This document shows, piece after piece, positions 1 through 7,714 of a stretch of DNA of 64,000 bases. Location: assembly GCA_963737625.1 (NCBI GenBank), contig CAVTTK010000002.1, positions 124,001 to 188,000 of the forward strand, written 5' to 3'. Both the position numbers and the translations under genes were made by a program. Source of the DNA: Bog-756 sp963737625. Lineage in GTDB: Bacteria > Actinomycetota > Acidimicrobiia > Acidimicrobiales > RAAP-2. A model generated the notes under the pieces. That model had not been told where the DNA came from. It did not search any database and saw only the letters and a program-made list of their open reading frames with translations. Every line of letters begins with the position of its first letter. Within the stretch, counting starts at the first letter, position 1.

Positions 1-436
1 CCCGCCGCAGGGACTCTCCCAACTCGGTATCGTCCGGCGCGTCGCGACCGTAGAGGAGGCGGAACGCTTCCTCGTTGCTCAGCATGAGCTCGAAGTAGGC
101 CGCGAACCCCTGCTCGACCTGCTGACGGGGCCCCTGGGCATTGGCCGTCGCCTTGACAATGCGGGTGACCAGCTCACGCGAGAACACGTCCATCAGTTCG
201 AGATACAGGGCTCGTTTGGACTCGAAGTGCTGATACACCAGAGGTTTGGTGACCCCCGCCGCCTCGGCGATGTCGTCCATGGTGGCTGCCGCGTACCCGT
301 GTTTGGCGAAGAGGGAGAGAGCCACGTCGAACAACTGCCGGCGTCGGGCGTCAGCCGTCAAGCGGCGACCGCCCGTGGCCGCCGGGCGACCCCCGTTGTC
401 GCCCGCGTCGGGCTCCGGACTCAACATGCTGGGCAT
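1..436 (-). CDS. TetR/AcrR family transcriptional regulator (3' end outside window)
   Basis: At least 145 residues are visible; the gene runs off the left edge. The N-terminal helix-turn-helix is typical of TetR: an alpha-1 stretch ending in LFDVALSLFAKHGYAATTMD, then DIAEAAGVTKPLVYQHFESK as the recognition helix, with an acidic/hydrophobic ligand domain beginning after about residue 75. The family represses nearby or distant genes until a small ligand binds the C-terminal domain; the ligand cannot be guessed here. The start ATG at 436 is preceded by TACGCT seven bases upstream and no ribosome binding site, so the message is probably leaderless. A second ATG three codons in is possible. It faces the same way as the glycosyltransferase gene, 72 bases from its stop. 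Confidence 0.85.
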   Translation of the reverse strand, partial: MPSMLSPEPDAGDNGGRPAATGGRRLTADARRRQLFDVALSLFAKHGYAAATMDDIAEAAGVTKPLVYQHFESKRALYLELMDVFSRELVTRIVKATANAQGPRQQVEQGFAAYFELMLSNEEAFRLLYGRDAPDDTELGESLRR

Positions 437-443
437 GGCCGCC

Positions 444-449
444 AGCGTA
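444..449 (-). promoter_or_regulatory. -10 box of leaderless tetR-type gene
   Basis: TACGCT on the minus strand ends seven bases before the ATG at 436. No purine-rich ribosome binding site lies between. This is one of a series of TANNNT boxes spaced 6-8 bases from start codons in this window. Confidence 0.45.
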
Positions 450-508
450 GTTCGGGGGGCTGAGGTGGGCATCGGGCCGGTCGAACCGGGGTGAAGGCGC
501 CGGCAGGG

Positions 509-1735
509 TCAGAAGGCCGGCAGTACGGCGGCGATCCGGTCGGGCAGGTCGCGGAGGGAGAAGTGGGTCGTGGCCACGGCCAGGTTCCCGTCCAGCAGCC
601 GCGGGTCGGGCTGGGCGAGCCAAGCCCCCAGGCGGTCGGCCTCCCCCAGGCCGAACCAGTCGAAGCCGAAGGAAGCCAGCTCGGCGGCCACCGGATAGGG
701 CCCGACGACCAGAGGTCGTCGGTGGACGGCCGACTCGACGGTCGGATTGCCGAAGCCCTCCCAGGTGGACGGGAGCGCCACCACGTCGCAGGCCCGGTAG
801 GCGTCGGTGATGGACACGGCATGCCCATCACCGGGCACTCCCGACACCACCCGGCATCGGGCCGATGCCAGAAGGGCCTCCAGCTCGTCGTCGTAGCCGT
901 CCTCGGCCGGACCGAGCAACCAGAAGGTGGCACCCAGGCGGGCGGCCACCGCCAACCCGCCGGCGACGTTCTTTCGGGGAATGGCCCGGGTGGGCTGGAG
1001 GACCAGGCACTCGTCGGGAGCCACCTCCAACAGGCGGCGGACCCGCGCCCTCGAGTCGTCCCCCTGGTCCGGGCGGGCGGTGTCGGACCCGGGGGCGGGC
1101 GGCGTCTGACCCTGTCCGGCCGTCGGGATGTCGAAGGCGTTATAGACGGTGGCGGCGCGCACGCCGCGGTTGCCCAGCTGGCGACGACTCAGCTCGTTGA
1201 TGGTGACCTGACTCCAGTGGGGATCGGTCGGCGGCGGGGGATGATGGGCGTAGCGGACCCTCTGCCACGGGAGGTCGTGGTGGTGCAGCACGGCCGGCCG
1301 AGCGGCCAGAGCTGAGGCCACCACATCGGCGGCGCCGGGGTTGAGGGGCAACGAGCAGAGGTTCTCCACCACCACCAGGTCGGCCCGGGCCAGGGCCTCG
1401 TCGACCTCCCCGAGGGTCGGCGGCTCGGCCGCTCCGATGGCCAGTCCCGGCAGGAGGTGATCGACGGGCCCGCCGCCGGCCACGGTGAAGGTGTCGAACC
1501 CCAACCGGGTCAGTGCTCCCCGCCACTTGGCCGTCTCGACGGCCACGCCGTCGGTCCCGCCCAGACGGAAAGAGAGGAGAGCTGCGGTGGGGATGGCGTC
1601 ACCGTAGCGGTCCCGCCGGGCCGCGCCGGTCGAATCAAGCGGCCCGCCCAGCCGGGCGGCACCGCGGAGCCAGTCCGAGGAAGGCGTCCTGAGCCGACGC
1701 CGACCGGATAGTCGGGATAGCGTCGTCCGGTGCAC
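509..1735 (-). CDS. Glycosyltransferase, GT4-like
   Basis: About 408 residues. The N-terminal half begins with an SFRLGGTDGVAVE nucleotide-fold motif and the C-terminal half has the GT4-type RKN motif (AIPRKNVAGG) and the donor-binding EGFGNPTVE motif, so it probably transfers a sugar from a nucleotide-activated donor in the cytoplasm. Acceptor and sugar are unknown; a GDP-mannose 4,6-dehydratase gene lies nearby on the other strand. The GTG at 1735 is the only standard in-frame start that keeps the RLGGTDGV motif, with a GGAG about ten bases upstream. This start lies in the same GTGCAC palindrome as the start of the divergent enoyl-CoA hydratase gene. Reading frame further upstream is open but is antisense shadow of other genes. 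Confidence 0.8.
   Translation of the reverse strand: MHRTTLSRLSGRRRLRTPSSDWLRGAARLGGPLDSTGAARRDRYGDAIPTAALLSFRLGGTDGVAVETAKWRGALTRLGFDTFTVAGGGPVDHLLPGLAIGAAEPPTLGEVDEALARADLVVVENLCSLPLNPGAADVVASALAARPAVLHHHDLPWQRVRYAHHPPPPTDPHWSQVTINELSRRQLGNRGVRAATVYNAFDIPTAGQGQTPPAPGSDTARPDQGDDSRARVRRLLEVAPDECLVLQPTRAIPRKNVAGGLAVAARLGATFWLLGPAEDGYDDELEALLASARCRVVSGVPGDGHAVSITDAYRACDVVALPSTWEGFGNPTVESAVHRRPLVVGPYPVAAELASFGFDWFGLGEADRLGAWLAQPDPRLLDGNLAVATTHFSLRDLPDRIAAVLPAF
1718..1723 (+). promoter_or_regulatory. -10 box of leaderless enoyl-CoA hydratase gene
   Basis: TAGCGT, six bases before the GTG start at 1730, with no ribosome binding site. It supports this GTG as the true start and implies a promoter inside the 5' end of the divergent glycosyltransferase gene. 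Confidence 0.5.
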
Positions 1736-2584
1736 GATCCCGGCTCCGAACCGTCCTCCCCGCCGAACGACGACCTGCTGGTCGAGCGCCGGGGGGCCGT
1801 CCTCACCCTGACCATCAATCGACCCGAACGACGCAACGCCATGACCTGGGAGGTCATCGGTGGTCTGCGGGACGAGGTGGCCCGGGCCAAGACCGATCCG
1901 GCCGTCCGGGTGGTCGTCCTGGCCGGAAGCGGCGACCGTGCGTTCTGTGCCGGCGCGGACCTCACCGGCATGGTGCCGCACGATCCCGGTGGCGCCACCG
2001 ACGAGTACGCCCAGCACCACCTGGCCCGGGGCTGGTTGGCCGCGCTCTTCGAGGACCTCTGGCACCTGGGCAAACCGACCATCGCCCGGGTCCAGGGCTG
2101 GGCTATGGCCGGGGGGTTCGGTCTGGCCCTGGCCTGCGACATGCTCATCGCATCCGACGAGGCCCGATTCGGGGCCCCCGAGCTGAACGTGGGGCTGTGG
2201 CCCTACATGGTCACCGTCCCCATGCTCCGCTCCATGCCTCCGAAAAAGGCCCTGGAGCTGTGCCTGACCAGCCGGGTGGTGGGGGCGGAGGAGGCTGAGC
2301 GGATCGGCTTCGTCACCCAGGTGGTGGCCCCGGACCGGCTGGACGCCGCCGTGGCCGACATGGCGGCCGTCCTGGCCTCGAAGCCACCGGGCGTGATGAG
2401 GATGGGCCGCGAATCGTTCTACGCTGTACTCGATTCGGCCGCGACTGAGGCCCTGCCCTATCTCCATGCCATGCTCACGGTGACCAGCCAGACTGCCGAA
2501 GCGGCCGAAGGCATCGCCGCCTTCGTCGAAAAGCGGCCACCGTCCTGGCAGACCTCGTCCGACGACACCGACCCTGAGATCTGA
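1730..2584 (+). CDS. Enoyl-CoA hydratase/isomerase family protein
   Basis: 284 residues, the usual crotonase length. The fold is shown by INRPERRNAM near residue 28, the CoA/oxyanion motif AFCAGADLTG near residue 80 and QGWAMAGGFGLALACD near residue 122. In rat enoyl-CoA hydratase the catalytic glutamates sit in GGCELA and in the following PEI motif; here the first is replaced by glycine (GGFGLA) while the second is kept (GAPELNVG). Many homologues show this, so the reaction may be isomerisation or another CoA-thioester chemistry rather than classical hydration. The gene opens a co-directional run that leads into gmd and the ccm operon, but shares no evident pathway with them. Confidence 0.85.
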   Translation: MHDPGSEPSSPPNDDLLVERRGAVLTLTINRPERRNAMTWEVIGGLRDEVARAKTDPAVRVVVLAGSGDRAFCAGADLTGMVPHDPGGATDEYAQHHLARGWLAALFEDLWHLGKPTIARVQGWAMAGGFGLALACDMLIASDEARFGAPELNVGLWPYMVTVPMLRSMPPKKALELCLTSRVVGAEEAERIGFVTQVVAPDRLDAAVADMAAVLASKPPGVMRMGRESFYAVLDSAATEALPYLHAMLTVTSQTAEAAEGIAAFVEKRPPSWQTSSDDTDPEI

Positions 2585-2596
2585 GGAGCCCCACAG

Positions 2597-3568
2597 ATGG
2601 CCAAACGAGCACTTATCACCGGCATCACCGGCCAGGACGGCTCCTACCTGGCCGAGTTCCTGCTCGACCGGGGCTACGAGGTCTGCGGCATGGTCCGGAG
2701 GTCGAGCACGCTCAACTTCGAGCGCATCGCCCATATCCAGGACCGCCTCACCCTGGTGGCCGGAGACCTGCTCGACGAAGTCTCGATGATCAACATCCTG
2801 CGGGACAACCACCCGACCGAGGTCTACAACCTGGCCGCCCAGTCGTTCGTGCAGACCTCCTGGAGCCAGCCGGTGCTGACCGGGGAGACCACGGCCCTCG
2901 GAGTGACCCGGGTGCTCGACGCCATCAGGATCGTCGATCCGGAGATCCGCTTCTACCAGGCCAGTTCGTCCGAGATGTTCGGCAAGGTGCTCGAGGTTCC
3001 CCAGAAGGAGTCGACGCCGTTCTACCCCCGGAGCCCCTACGGCGTGGCCAAGGTCTACGGCCACTGGATCACCGTCAACTACCGCGAGAGCTACGACCTC
3101 CACGCCAGCTCGGGAATCCTGTTCAACCACGAGTCCCCCCGACGCGGACTCGAGTTCGTGACCCGCAAGGTGACCCACGGCGTGGCCCGGATCAAGGCGG
3201 GTATCGACGAGAAGCTGGCCCTGGGCAATCTCGACGCCCAACGGGACTGGGGATTCGCCGCCGACTACGTCCGGGCCATGTGGCTGATGCTCCAGCAGGA
3301 CCGGCCCGACGACTACGTGGTGGCCACCGGCGAGACCCACTCGGTCAAGGAGCTGGTCGAGCTGTCGTTCGCCGCCGTCGGCCTCGACTGGGAGCAGCAC
3401 GTGTATATCGATGAGCGCTTCCTGCGCCCGGCCGAGGTGGACCTGCTGGTGGGGGACCCGGCCAAGGCCGAGACCACGCTCGGTTGGCACCGTGACGTGG
3501 ACTTCCCCGGCCTGGTGCAGATGATGGTGGAGGCCGACCTGGCGTTGGTGAAGAGCCAGCTGGCCTGA
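2597..3568 (+). CDS. gmd: GDP-mannose 4,6-dehydratase
   Basis: 323 residues; short-chain dehydrogenase fold with the NAD(P)-binding GITGQDGSYLAEFLL at the N-terminus, the catalytic SSSEMFG near residue 128 and YGVAK near residue 152. Family members convert GDP-D-mannose to GDP-4-keto-6-deoxy-D-mannose, the precursor of GDP-fucose, GDP-rhamnose and related sugars for cell-surface glycans. A GAGGAG about ten bases before the ATG is a good ribosome binding site. It follows the enoyl-CoA hydratase gene after 12 bases. A glycosyltransferase gene lies just upstream on the other strand and could use the product, but no epimerase or reductase for the next step is in the window. Confidence 0.92.
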   Translation: MAKRALITGITGQDGSYLAEFLLDRGYEVCGMVRRSSTLNFERIAHIQDRLTLVAGDLLDEVSMINILRDNHPTEVYNLAAQSFVQTSWSQPVLTGETTALGVTRVLDAIRIVDPEIRFYQASSSEMFGKVLEVPQKESTPFYPRSPYGVAKVYGHWITVNYRESYDLHASSGILFNHESPRRGLEFVTRKVTHGVARIKAGIDEKLALGNLDAQRDWGFAADYVRAMWLMLQQDRPDDYVVATGETHSVKELVELSFAAVGLDWEQHVYIDERFLRPAEVDLLVGDPAKAETTLGWHRDVDFPGLVQMMVEADLALVKSQLA

Positions 3569-3573
3569 CCGCC

Positions 3574-4584
3574 GTGCTCGACCTGGCCACCATCCACGCT
3601 GACCCCCTGGGTCTCCTGGTGGCCTTCGGTGCCGGCATGCTCTCGTTCCTCTCGCCGTGCGTACTGCCGCTGGTTCCCGCCTACCTCTCGATGGTCTCGG
3701 GACTGTCGGCGGCCGAGCTGGGCGCCCTCCAGGACCGCTCCCGCCCTGAGGCGGCGTCACTTCCGTCGATGGCGCCCGTGGAGGTGGTGGTCGGCGCCCC
3801 GGCTGTGGCTGACCCGGCCGCGGGAGTCTCCGGCCCGGCCGGCGTCGTCGTGGCCGTCCCCAGCGCGACCCCAGACGCCCGGTCCGGACCGGTCGGGGCT
3901 TCGACCGCCGAGCCGGGGGACGGCGCCGTGGGCGAGGAGGAGGGACCGGACGCCGCCGACCTGGCCCGGGAGCGGGGCCGGCTGCTCCGGGGAATCCTGG
4001 CCTTCATCGCCGGGTTCACCGTCATCTTCACCATCCTCGGCGCCTCCGCATCGGCCGTAGGGCGGCTCTTCCTCACCCATCAGCGGGCCCTCGAGACCGT
4101 GTCGGGCATCCTCATCGTGGTGTTCGGCGCGGTGCTGGTGGCCATGGCCGCAGGGCTGCCGATGCCGCTGGCCGTATCGGGGGAGCGGCGGTTCGCCGTG
4201 CGACCCTCGGTGCTGGGGGCCTGGGCCCCACCCATCATGGGGATGGCCTTCGCCTTCGCCTGGACGCCGTGCATTGGCCCGGTTCTGGCCAGTGTGCTCG
4301 CCCTGGCCGCGGGCACCGGGGGTTCGGCGGCGGGGGGGATAGCCCTCCTTCTGGCGTACTCCCTGGGACTGGGGGTCCCGTTCCTCCTCTCCGGACTGGC
4401 CTTCGGCCGGATGACCGACATGCTGGCCCGGGTCCGGAGCCGACTCCGGTTGGTCGACCTGGTGGGTGGGACCGTCCTGGTCGTCTTCGGCATCCTGTTG
4501 CTCACCGGCAACGTGGACGTGATCTCCGCCCACATCTCCACGTGGCTCCATGACCTGCACCTCGACCGGCTGTCGGTGAGCTGA
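3574..4584 (+). CDS. ccdA: Cytochrome c biogenesis protein CcdA (DsbD-like membrane domain)
   Basis: 336 residues. CcdA carries electrons across the membrane from cytoplasmic thioredoxin to reduce apocytochrome cysteines or the extracytoplasmic thioredoxin. Both redox-cysteine motifs are visible: SPCVLPLVPAYLS near residue 27 in the first helix and WTPCIGPVLASVL near residue 230. Between the first and second helices there is an unusual stretch of about 95 residues rich in Ala, Pro, Gly and acid that lacks membrane segments, making the protein about 100 residues longer than typical CcdA (near 240). GTG start five bases after gmd. It is the first gene of the cytochrome c maturation cluster. Confidence 0.9.
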   Translation: MLDLATIHADPLGLLVAFGAGMLSFLSPCVLPLVPAYLSMVSGLSAAELGALQDRSRPEAASLPSMAPVEVVVGAPAVADPAAGVSGPAGVVVAVPSATPDARSGPVGASTAEPGDGAVGEEEGPDAADLARERGRLLRGILAFIAGFTVIFTILGASASAVGRLFLTHQRALETVSGILIVVFGAVLVAMAAGLPMPLAVSGERRFAVRPSVLGAWAPPIMGMAFAFAWTPCIGPVLASVLALAAGTGGSAAGGIALLLAYSLGLGVPFLLSGLAFGRMTDMLARVRSRLRLVDLVGGTVLVVFGILLLTGNVDVISAHISTWLHDLHLDRLSVS

Positions 4585-4712
4585 CCCGACCACGCGGAGT
4601 GGCCTGGGGACGGGGTGGGCACCCCGACGCCGGTCGACGTCGGCCCGGGCCGGGGCCCCGGTGGGCCCCGCCTGGCTCCCCAAGGCCCACCCCCGTACCA
4701 TGGAGGTCGCCC

Positions 4713-5477
4713 ATGGCCTCCGAAGCCCCTTCCCACCCGGCAATTCTCCTCCACGACGCTGTCGCGTTGTCGGGTCGGTTCCCGCTGCTCGCTGGGGTCG
4801 ATCTGGAGGTGGGGGTGGGCGAGACGGTGCTGATCGAGGGCCCCAACGGCGCCGGAAAGACCAGCCTCCTCCGGGTGTGTGCGGGTCTGGTGCCCGTGAC
4901 CTCGGGGAGGGCATCGGTGCTCGGACTCGATCCCGTGCGCCAGCGGAACCAGCTGCGCCGCCGGGTGGGGCTGCTCTCCCACGCCTCCCACCTGTACGAC
5001 GATCTCACTGTGCGGGAGAACGTCAGGTTCGCCGTCCGGGCCGCCGGTGGGGACACCGGTCGCATCCCTCAGGCCTGCGACCGCTGGGGTCTGGCCGGAC
5101 GCCTGTTGAAGACCAGCGCCTCGAAGCTCTCCGCCGGCCAGCGCCGCCGGGTGGCGCTGGCTGTGCTCACAGCGAGGTGGCCGGAGCTGTGGCTGCTCGA
5201 CGAGCCTCATGCCGGTCTGGACGCATCGGCCCGGGACACGCTGGACGGGCTCATCGGGGAGGCCGGGACGGCCGGTGTCACCGTACTCATCGCCTCCCAC
5301 GAGACCGAGTTCGTCGAGTCCCTGGCCGCCCGGGCCGTGACCGTCACCGGTGGCCGGGTCACCGGGGGACGGTCCATCGGCCCACGGTCCACGTCCGGGG
5401 ACGGACCACCACCGTCGCCTGAGCCCATTCCCGGACCGATCGCCGAGACGACGGGGCGGGTGGCCCATGTGGCGTGA
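4713..5477 (+). CDS. ccmA: Heme exporter ATPase CcmA
   Basis: 254 residues. ABC ATPase with Walker A GPNGAGKT (residues 43-50), signature LSAGQRRRVAL and Walker B LWLLDEPHAGLD. With CcmB and CcmC it powers release of heme-loaded CcmE in System I cytochrome c maturation. Identity as CcmA rests on its small size and its place directly before ccmB. The ATG at 4713 has GGAGG six bases upstream; an in-frame extension to 4599 exists but has neither good codon use nor a ribosome binding site. A roughly 130-base gap from ccdA suggests its own translation signal. The last 11 bases overlap ccmB. Confidence 0.9.
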   Translation: MASEAPSHPAILLHDAVALSGRFPLLAGVDLEVGVGETVLIEGPNGAGKTSLLRVCAGLVPVTSGRASVLGLDPVRQRNQLRRRVGLLSHASHLYDDLTVRENVRFAVRAAGGDTGRIPQACDRWGLAGRLLKTSASKLSAGQRRRVALAVLTARWPELWLLDEPHAGLDASARDTLDGLIGEAGTAGVTVLIASHETEFVESLAARAVTVTGGRVTGGRSIGPRSTSGDGPPPSPEPIPGPIAETTGRVAHVA

Positions 5478-6138
5478 CACCCTCCTGGTGGCCGGCAAGG
5501 ACCTCCGTATCGAGGCCCGGTCCCGGGTGGGGCTGTCCCAGGTGGCGCCGTTCGGCGTGGTGGCCCTGGTCCTGTTCGCCTTCGCCCTCGGGCCCGACCG
5601 GGCGCTGATGGCCAAGGGCGCCCCGGGGCTCTTCTGGGTTGCCGTGTTGTTCTGCACCGTGCTGGCCGTCCAACGGAGTGTGTCCGTCGAGTCGGTGGAC
5701 GGGGCACGGGACGGCCTCCGTCTCTCCGGACTGGACCCGGCCGGGCAGTTCCTGGGCAAGGCGGCCGCCGTCGCCGCCCAGCTCCTGGTCCTGGAGGTGG
5801 TGCTGGGCGTCGGGGTGGTGCTGCTCTACGGAGCGCGGATCGAGGTGCCCTGGCTCATCATCGTCTCCTGTGCCCTGGGGACGGTGGGCCTCGCCGCCAC
5901 CGGAACCCTGTATGGCGCCCTGTCGGCGGGCCTGAGGGTGCGCGAGACGCTGTTGCCCTTTCTCTTCCTGCCCATCGCCGCCCCGGTGCTTCTGGCCGGT
6001 ACCCGAATGTGGCAGGCCGGACTGGCCGGCGGCACCGAGTCCTACGGGAGCCCCTGGCTTCGCCTGCTGGTGGTGTTCGATGCCGTGTACGTGGCGCTCG
6101 GCATCGTGGTCTTCGGCCCCATCCAGGAGTCGGCGTGA
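5467..6138 (+). CDS. ccmB: Heme exporter membrane protein CcmB
   Basis: 223 residues, the normal CcmB length. After a short N-terminus (MWRDTLLVAGKDLRIEARSR, with the KDL...E.R signature common in CcmB) there are about six hydrophobic membrane segments. It is the membrane subunit of the CcmAB transporter that supplies energy for heme transfer from CcmE. The ATG at 5467 lies inside the end of ccmA (11-base overlap) and the stop overlaps the GTG of ccmC by four bases, indicating translational coupling through the cluster. Confidence 0.88.
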   Translation: MWRDTLLVAGKDLRIEARSRVGLSQVAPFGVVALVLFAFALGPDRALMAKGAPGLFWVAVLFCTVLAVQRSVSVESVDGARDGLRLSGLDPAGQFLGKAAAVAAQLLVLEVVLGVGVVLLYGARIEVPWLIIVSCALGTVGLAATGTLYGALSAGLRVRETLLPFLFLPIAAPVLLAGTRMWQAGLAGGTESYGSPWLRLLVVFDAVYVALGIVVFGPIQESA

Positions 6139-6920
6139 GTCCGAACCACAGTGTGCCCGCTCCACCGGCGCAGTCACGGCGTGTCCGCTGGACGACCCGG
6201 ATCGTCGGGATCACCGCTCTGGTGACCACGGTGTTGACCGTGTGGCTGGGCCTGTGGGTCACCCCACCGGACCAGACCCAGGGCAACTTGGTCCGCCTGG
6301 TCTACATCCACCCCGGCGTGGCCTGGGTCGCCCTCTACCTGGCCTTCGCCCTGGCCGCCCTGGCCAGCCTCCTCTATCTGTGGCCCCGTACCCGGTCCCT
6401 GTTCTGGGATCGCCTGGCCGCCGCGGCCGTGGAGGTCGGCGTGGTGTTCAACGTCTGCACCCTGATCTCCGGCTCGATCTGGGGGAAGCCCACCTGGGGG
6501 GTGTGGTGGGCCTGGGACGCCCGGCTGACCAGCACCGCGGTGCTCCTGGTGCTCTTCCTCGGCTACCTGGCCCTCCGGCGAGTGCCGGCCGAGCCGGAGG
6601 TCCGGGCCAAGCGCTGCGCCTTCGTGGCCCTCTTCGCCGCCGTGGACATCCCCATCGTCCACTTCTCGGTGCTGTGGTGGAGGACCCTCCACCAGGGGGC
6701 CACCGTGCTCAACGCCAATCTCTCGCCCACCATCCACGGGTCCATGGCCTGGACCCTGCTGTTGGGCTTCGTGGCCCTCACCCTGGTCTTCGTGTGGATG
6801 CTCCTGGTCCGGTACCGCATCGGCGTCCTCGAGGACTGGCTGGGCACCGGTGAGCTCGACGTGGCCCTCCGCGAGCGGCAGGCCGAGGGCGCCGACCTCG
6901 ACGAGGACGAGGCGGCCTGA
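6135..6920 (+). CDS. ccmC: Heme transfer protein CcmC
   Basis: 261 residues. Six membrane segments and the tryptophan-rich heme-handling motif WGVWWAWDARLTS near residue 124, flanked by histidines HPGVAW near residue 60 and in the following periplasmic loop (HFSVLWWRTLHQG). CcmC presents heme to CcmE in System I. GTG at 6135 overlaps the ccmB stop, and the TGA overlaps the ATG of the ccmD-like gene by one base. The last 25 residues are acidic and probably cytoplasmic. Confidence 0.92.
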   Translation: MSPNHSVPAPPAQSRRVRWTTRIVGITALVTTVLTVWLGLWVTPPDQTQGNLVRLVYIHPGVAWVALYLAFALAALASLLYLWPRTRSLFWDRLAAAAVEVGVVFNVCTLISGSIWGKPTWGVWWAWDARLTSTAVLLVLFLGYLALRRVPAEPEVRAKRCAFVALFAAVDIPIVHFSVLWWRTLHQGATVLNANLSPTIHGSMAWTLLLGFVALTLVFVWMLLVRYRIGVLEDWLGTGELDVALRERQAEGADLDEDEAA

Positions 6921-7102
6921 TGGGCTACGTCCAGGCCGGGTACTGCTTCGTTCTCGGCATCCTCTTCCTCTACGGGGTCCAACTCCTGTGGCGGCGCCGG
7001 AGACTCAACCGGGCGGTGGCCCGGGTGGTGGCGTCCGGCGGGACCCACGCCGTCCGTTCCGCCGACCGACACTCGGTTACCCGACCCCCGGATGACCGGT
7101 GA
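6920..7102 (+). CDS. ccmD: CcmD-like small membrane protein
   Basis: 60 residues with one hydrophobic helix (about residues 3-24, GYVQAGYCFVLGILFLYGVQLLW) followed directly by RRRRLNR, then a basic, weakly conserved tail. This is the typical layout of CcmD, which stabilises the CcmC-CcmE-heme complex and aids release of holo-CcmE. Sequence is too short for homology alone; the call depends on position between ccmC and ccmE, with one-base overlap upstream and a four-base overlap with the ccmE GTG. Confidence 0.7.
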   Translation: MGYVQAGYCFVLGILFLYGVQLLWRRRRLNRAVARVVASGGTHAVRSADRHSVTRPPDDR

Positions 7103-7671
7103 CGACCGCCCCTCCGCTGCCTCCCGCCCCCTCGGGCGGCACCGAACCCGAGCAGGGTGGATTGTTGGCTCCGTCCGCCGGGTCGTCGACACCGTCGTCG
7201 GACTCGGACTCGGACTCGGTCGCGCCGGCCCGTCCGCGACCGCCCGCCCCCGCGGGAGGCCATCGGATCCGCTATGCCGTGGTGGGCCTGGTGTTGGTGG
7301 GTGCCCTGGGCTTCCTGGTGGCCAAGGGCCTCGGGACGGCACTCAACTTCTACCTGCCGGCCGACCAGGCGGTGGCCCAACGGGCCACCCTCGGTACCAA
7401 GACCTTCAACCTGGAGGGTGTGGTCGAGCCGGGCTCGATCCACCAGACGGCGGTGGGCGTCGACTTCGTCGTGACCGCCGGAGCCACCCGGGTCGCCGTG
7501 CAGAACACCGGGAGCCCACCCGACCTCTTCCAGAAGAACATCCCGGTCATCGCCGTGGGGCACTTCGCCGGGCCGGACTTCGTCTCCGATCAGATCCTGG
7601 TCAAGCACTCGTCGACCTACATCGCCCAGCACCCGGCCCGGGTGACCGCGCCGAACGGCACCAAGCGATGA
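7099..7671 (+). CDS. ccmE: Heme chaperone CcmE
   Basis: 190 residues. An acidic, Pro/Ser-rich cytoplasmic N-terminus of about 55 residues precedes one membrane helix (about 58-78) and a beta-barrel OB-fold domain with the conserved PDLFQ and VKHSSTYIAQHP motifs. The histidine of HSSTY near residue 172 corresponds to the heme-attachment histidine, with the tyrosine four residues later that acts as axial ligand. CcmE takes heme from CcmC and passes it to CcmF. The serine/aspartate-rich N-terminus is longer than in proteobacterial CcmE. GTG at 7099 overlaps the ccmD-like stop. Confidence 0.92.
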   Translation: MTTAPPLPPAPSGGTEPEQGGLLAPSAGSSTPSSDSDSDSVAPARPRPPAPAGGHRIRYAVVGLVLVGALGFLVAKGLGTALNFYLPADQAVAQRATLGTKTFNLEGVVEPGSIHQTAVGVDFVVTAGATRVAVQNTGSPPDLFQKNIPVIAVGHFAGPDFVSDQILVKHSSTYIAQHPARVTAPNGTKR

Positions 7672-7714
7672 CGGTCGGTCGTGTCCGGCCCCGCACTGCC
7701 GCGGGCCGGCCGTC

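Noticed and set aside
1736..3760. Minus-strand open frame continuing upstream of the glycosyltransferase start
   Set aside because: It is antisense to the enoyl-CoA hydratase and gmd genes, low in conserved content and rich in Gly/His/Pro; codon bias of the real genes keeps it open.
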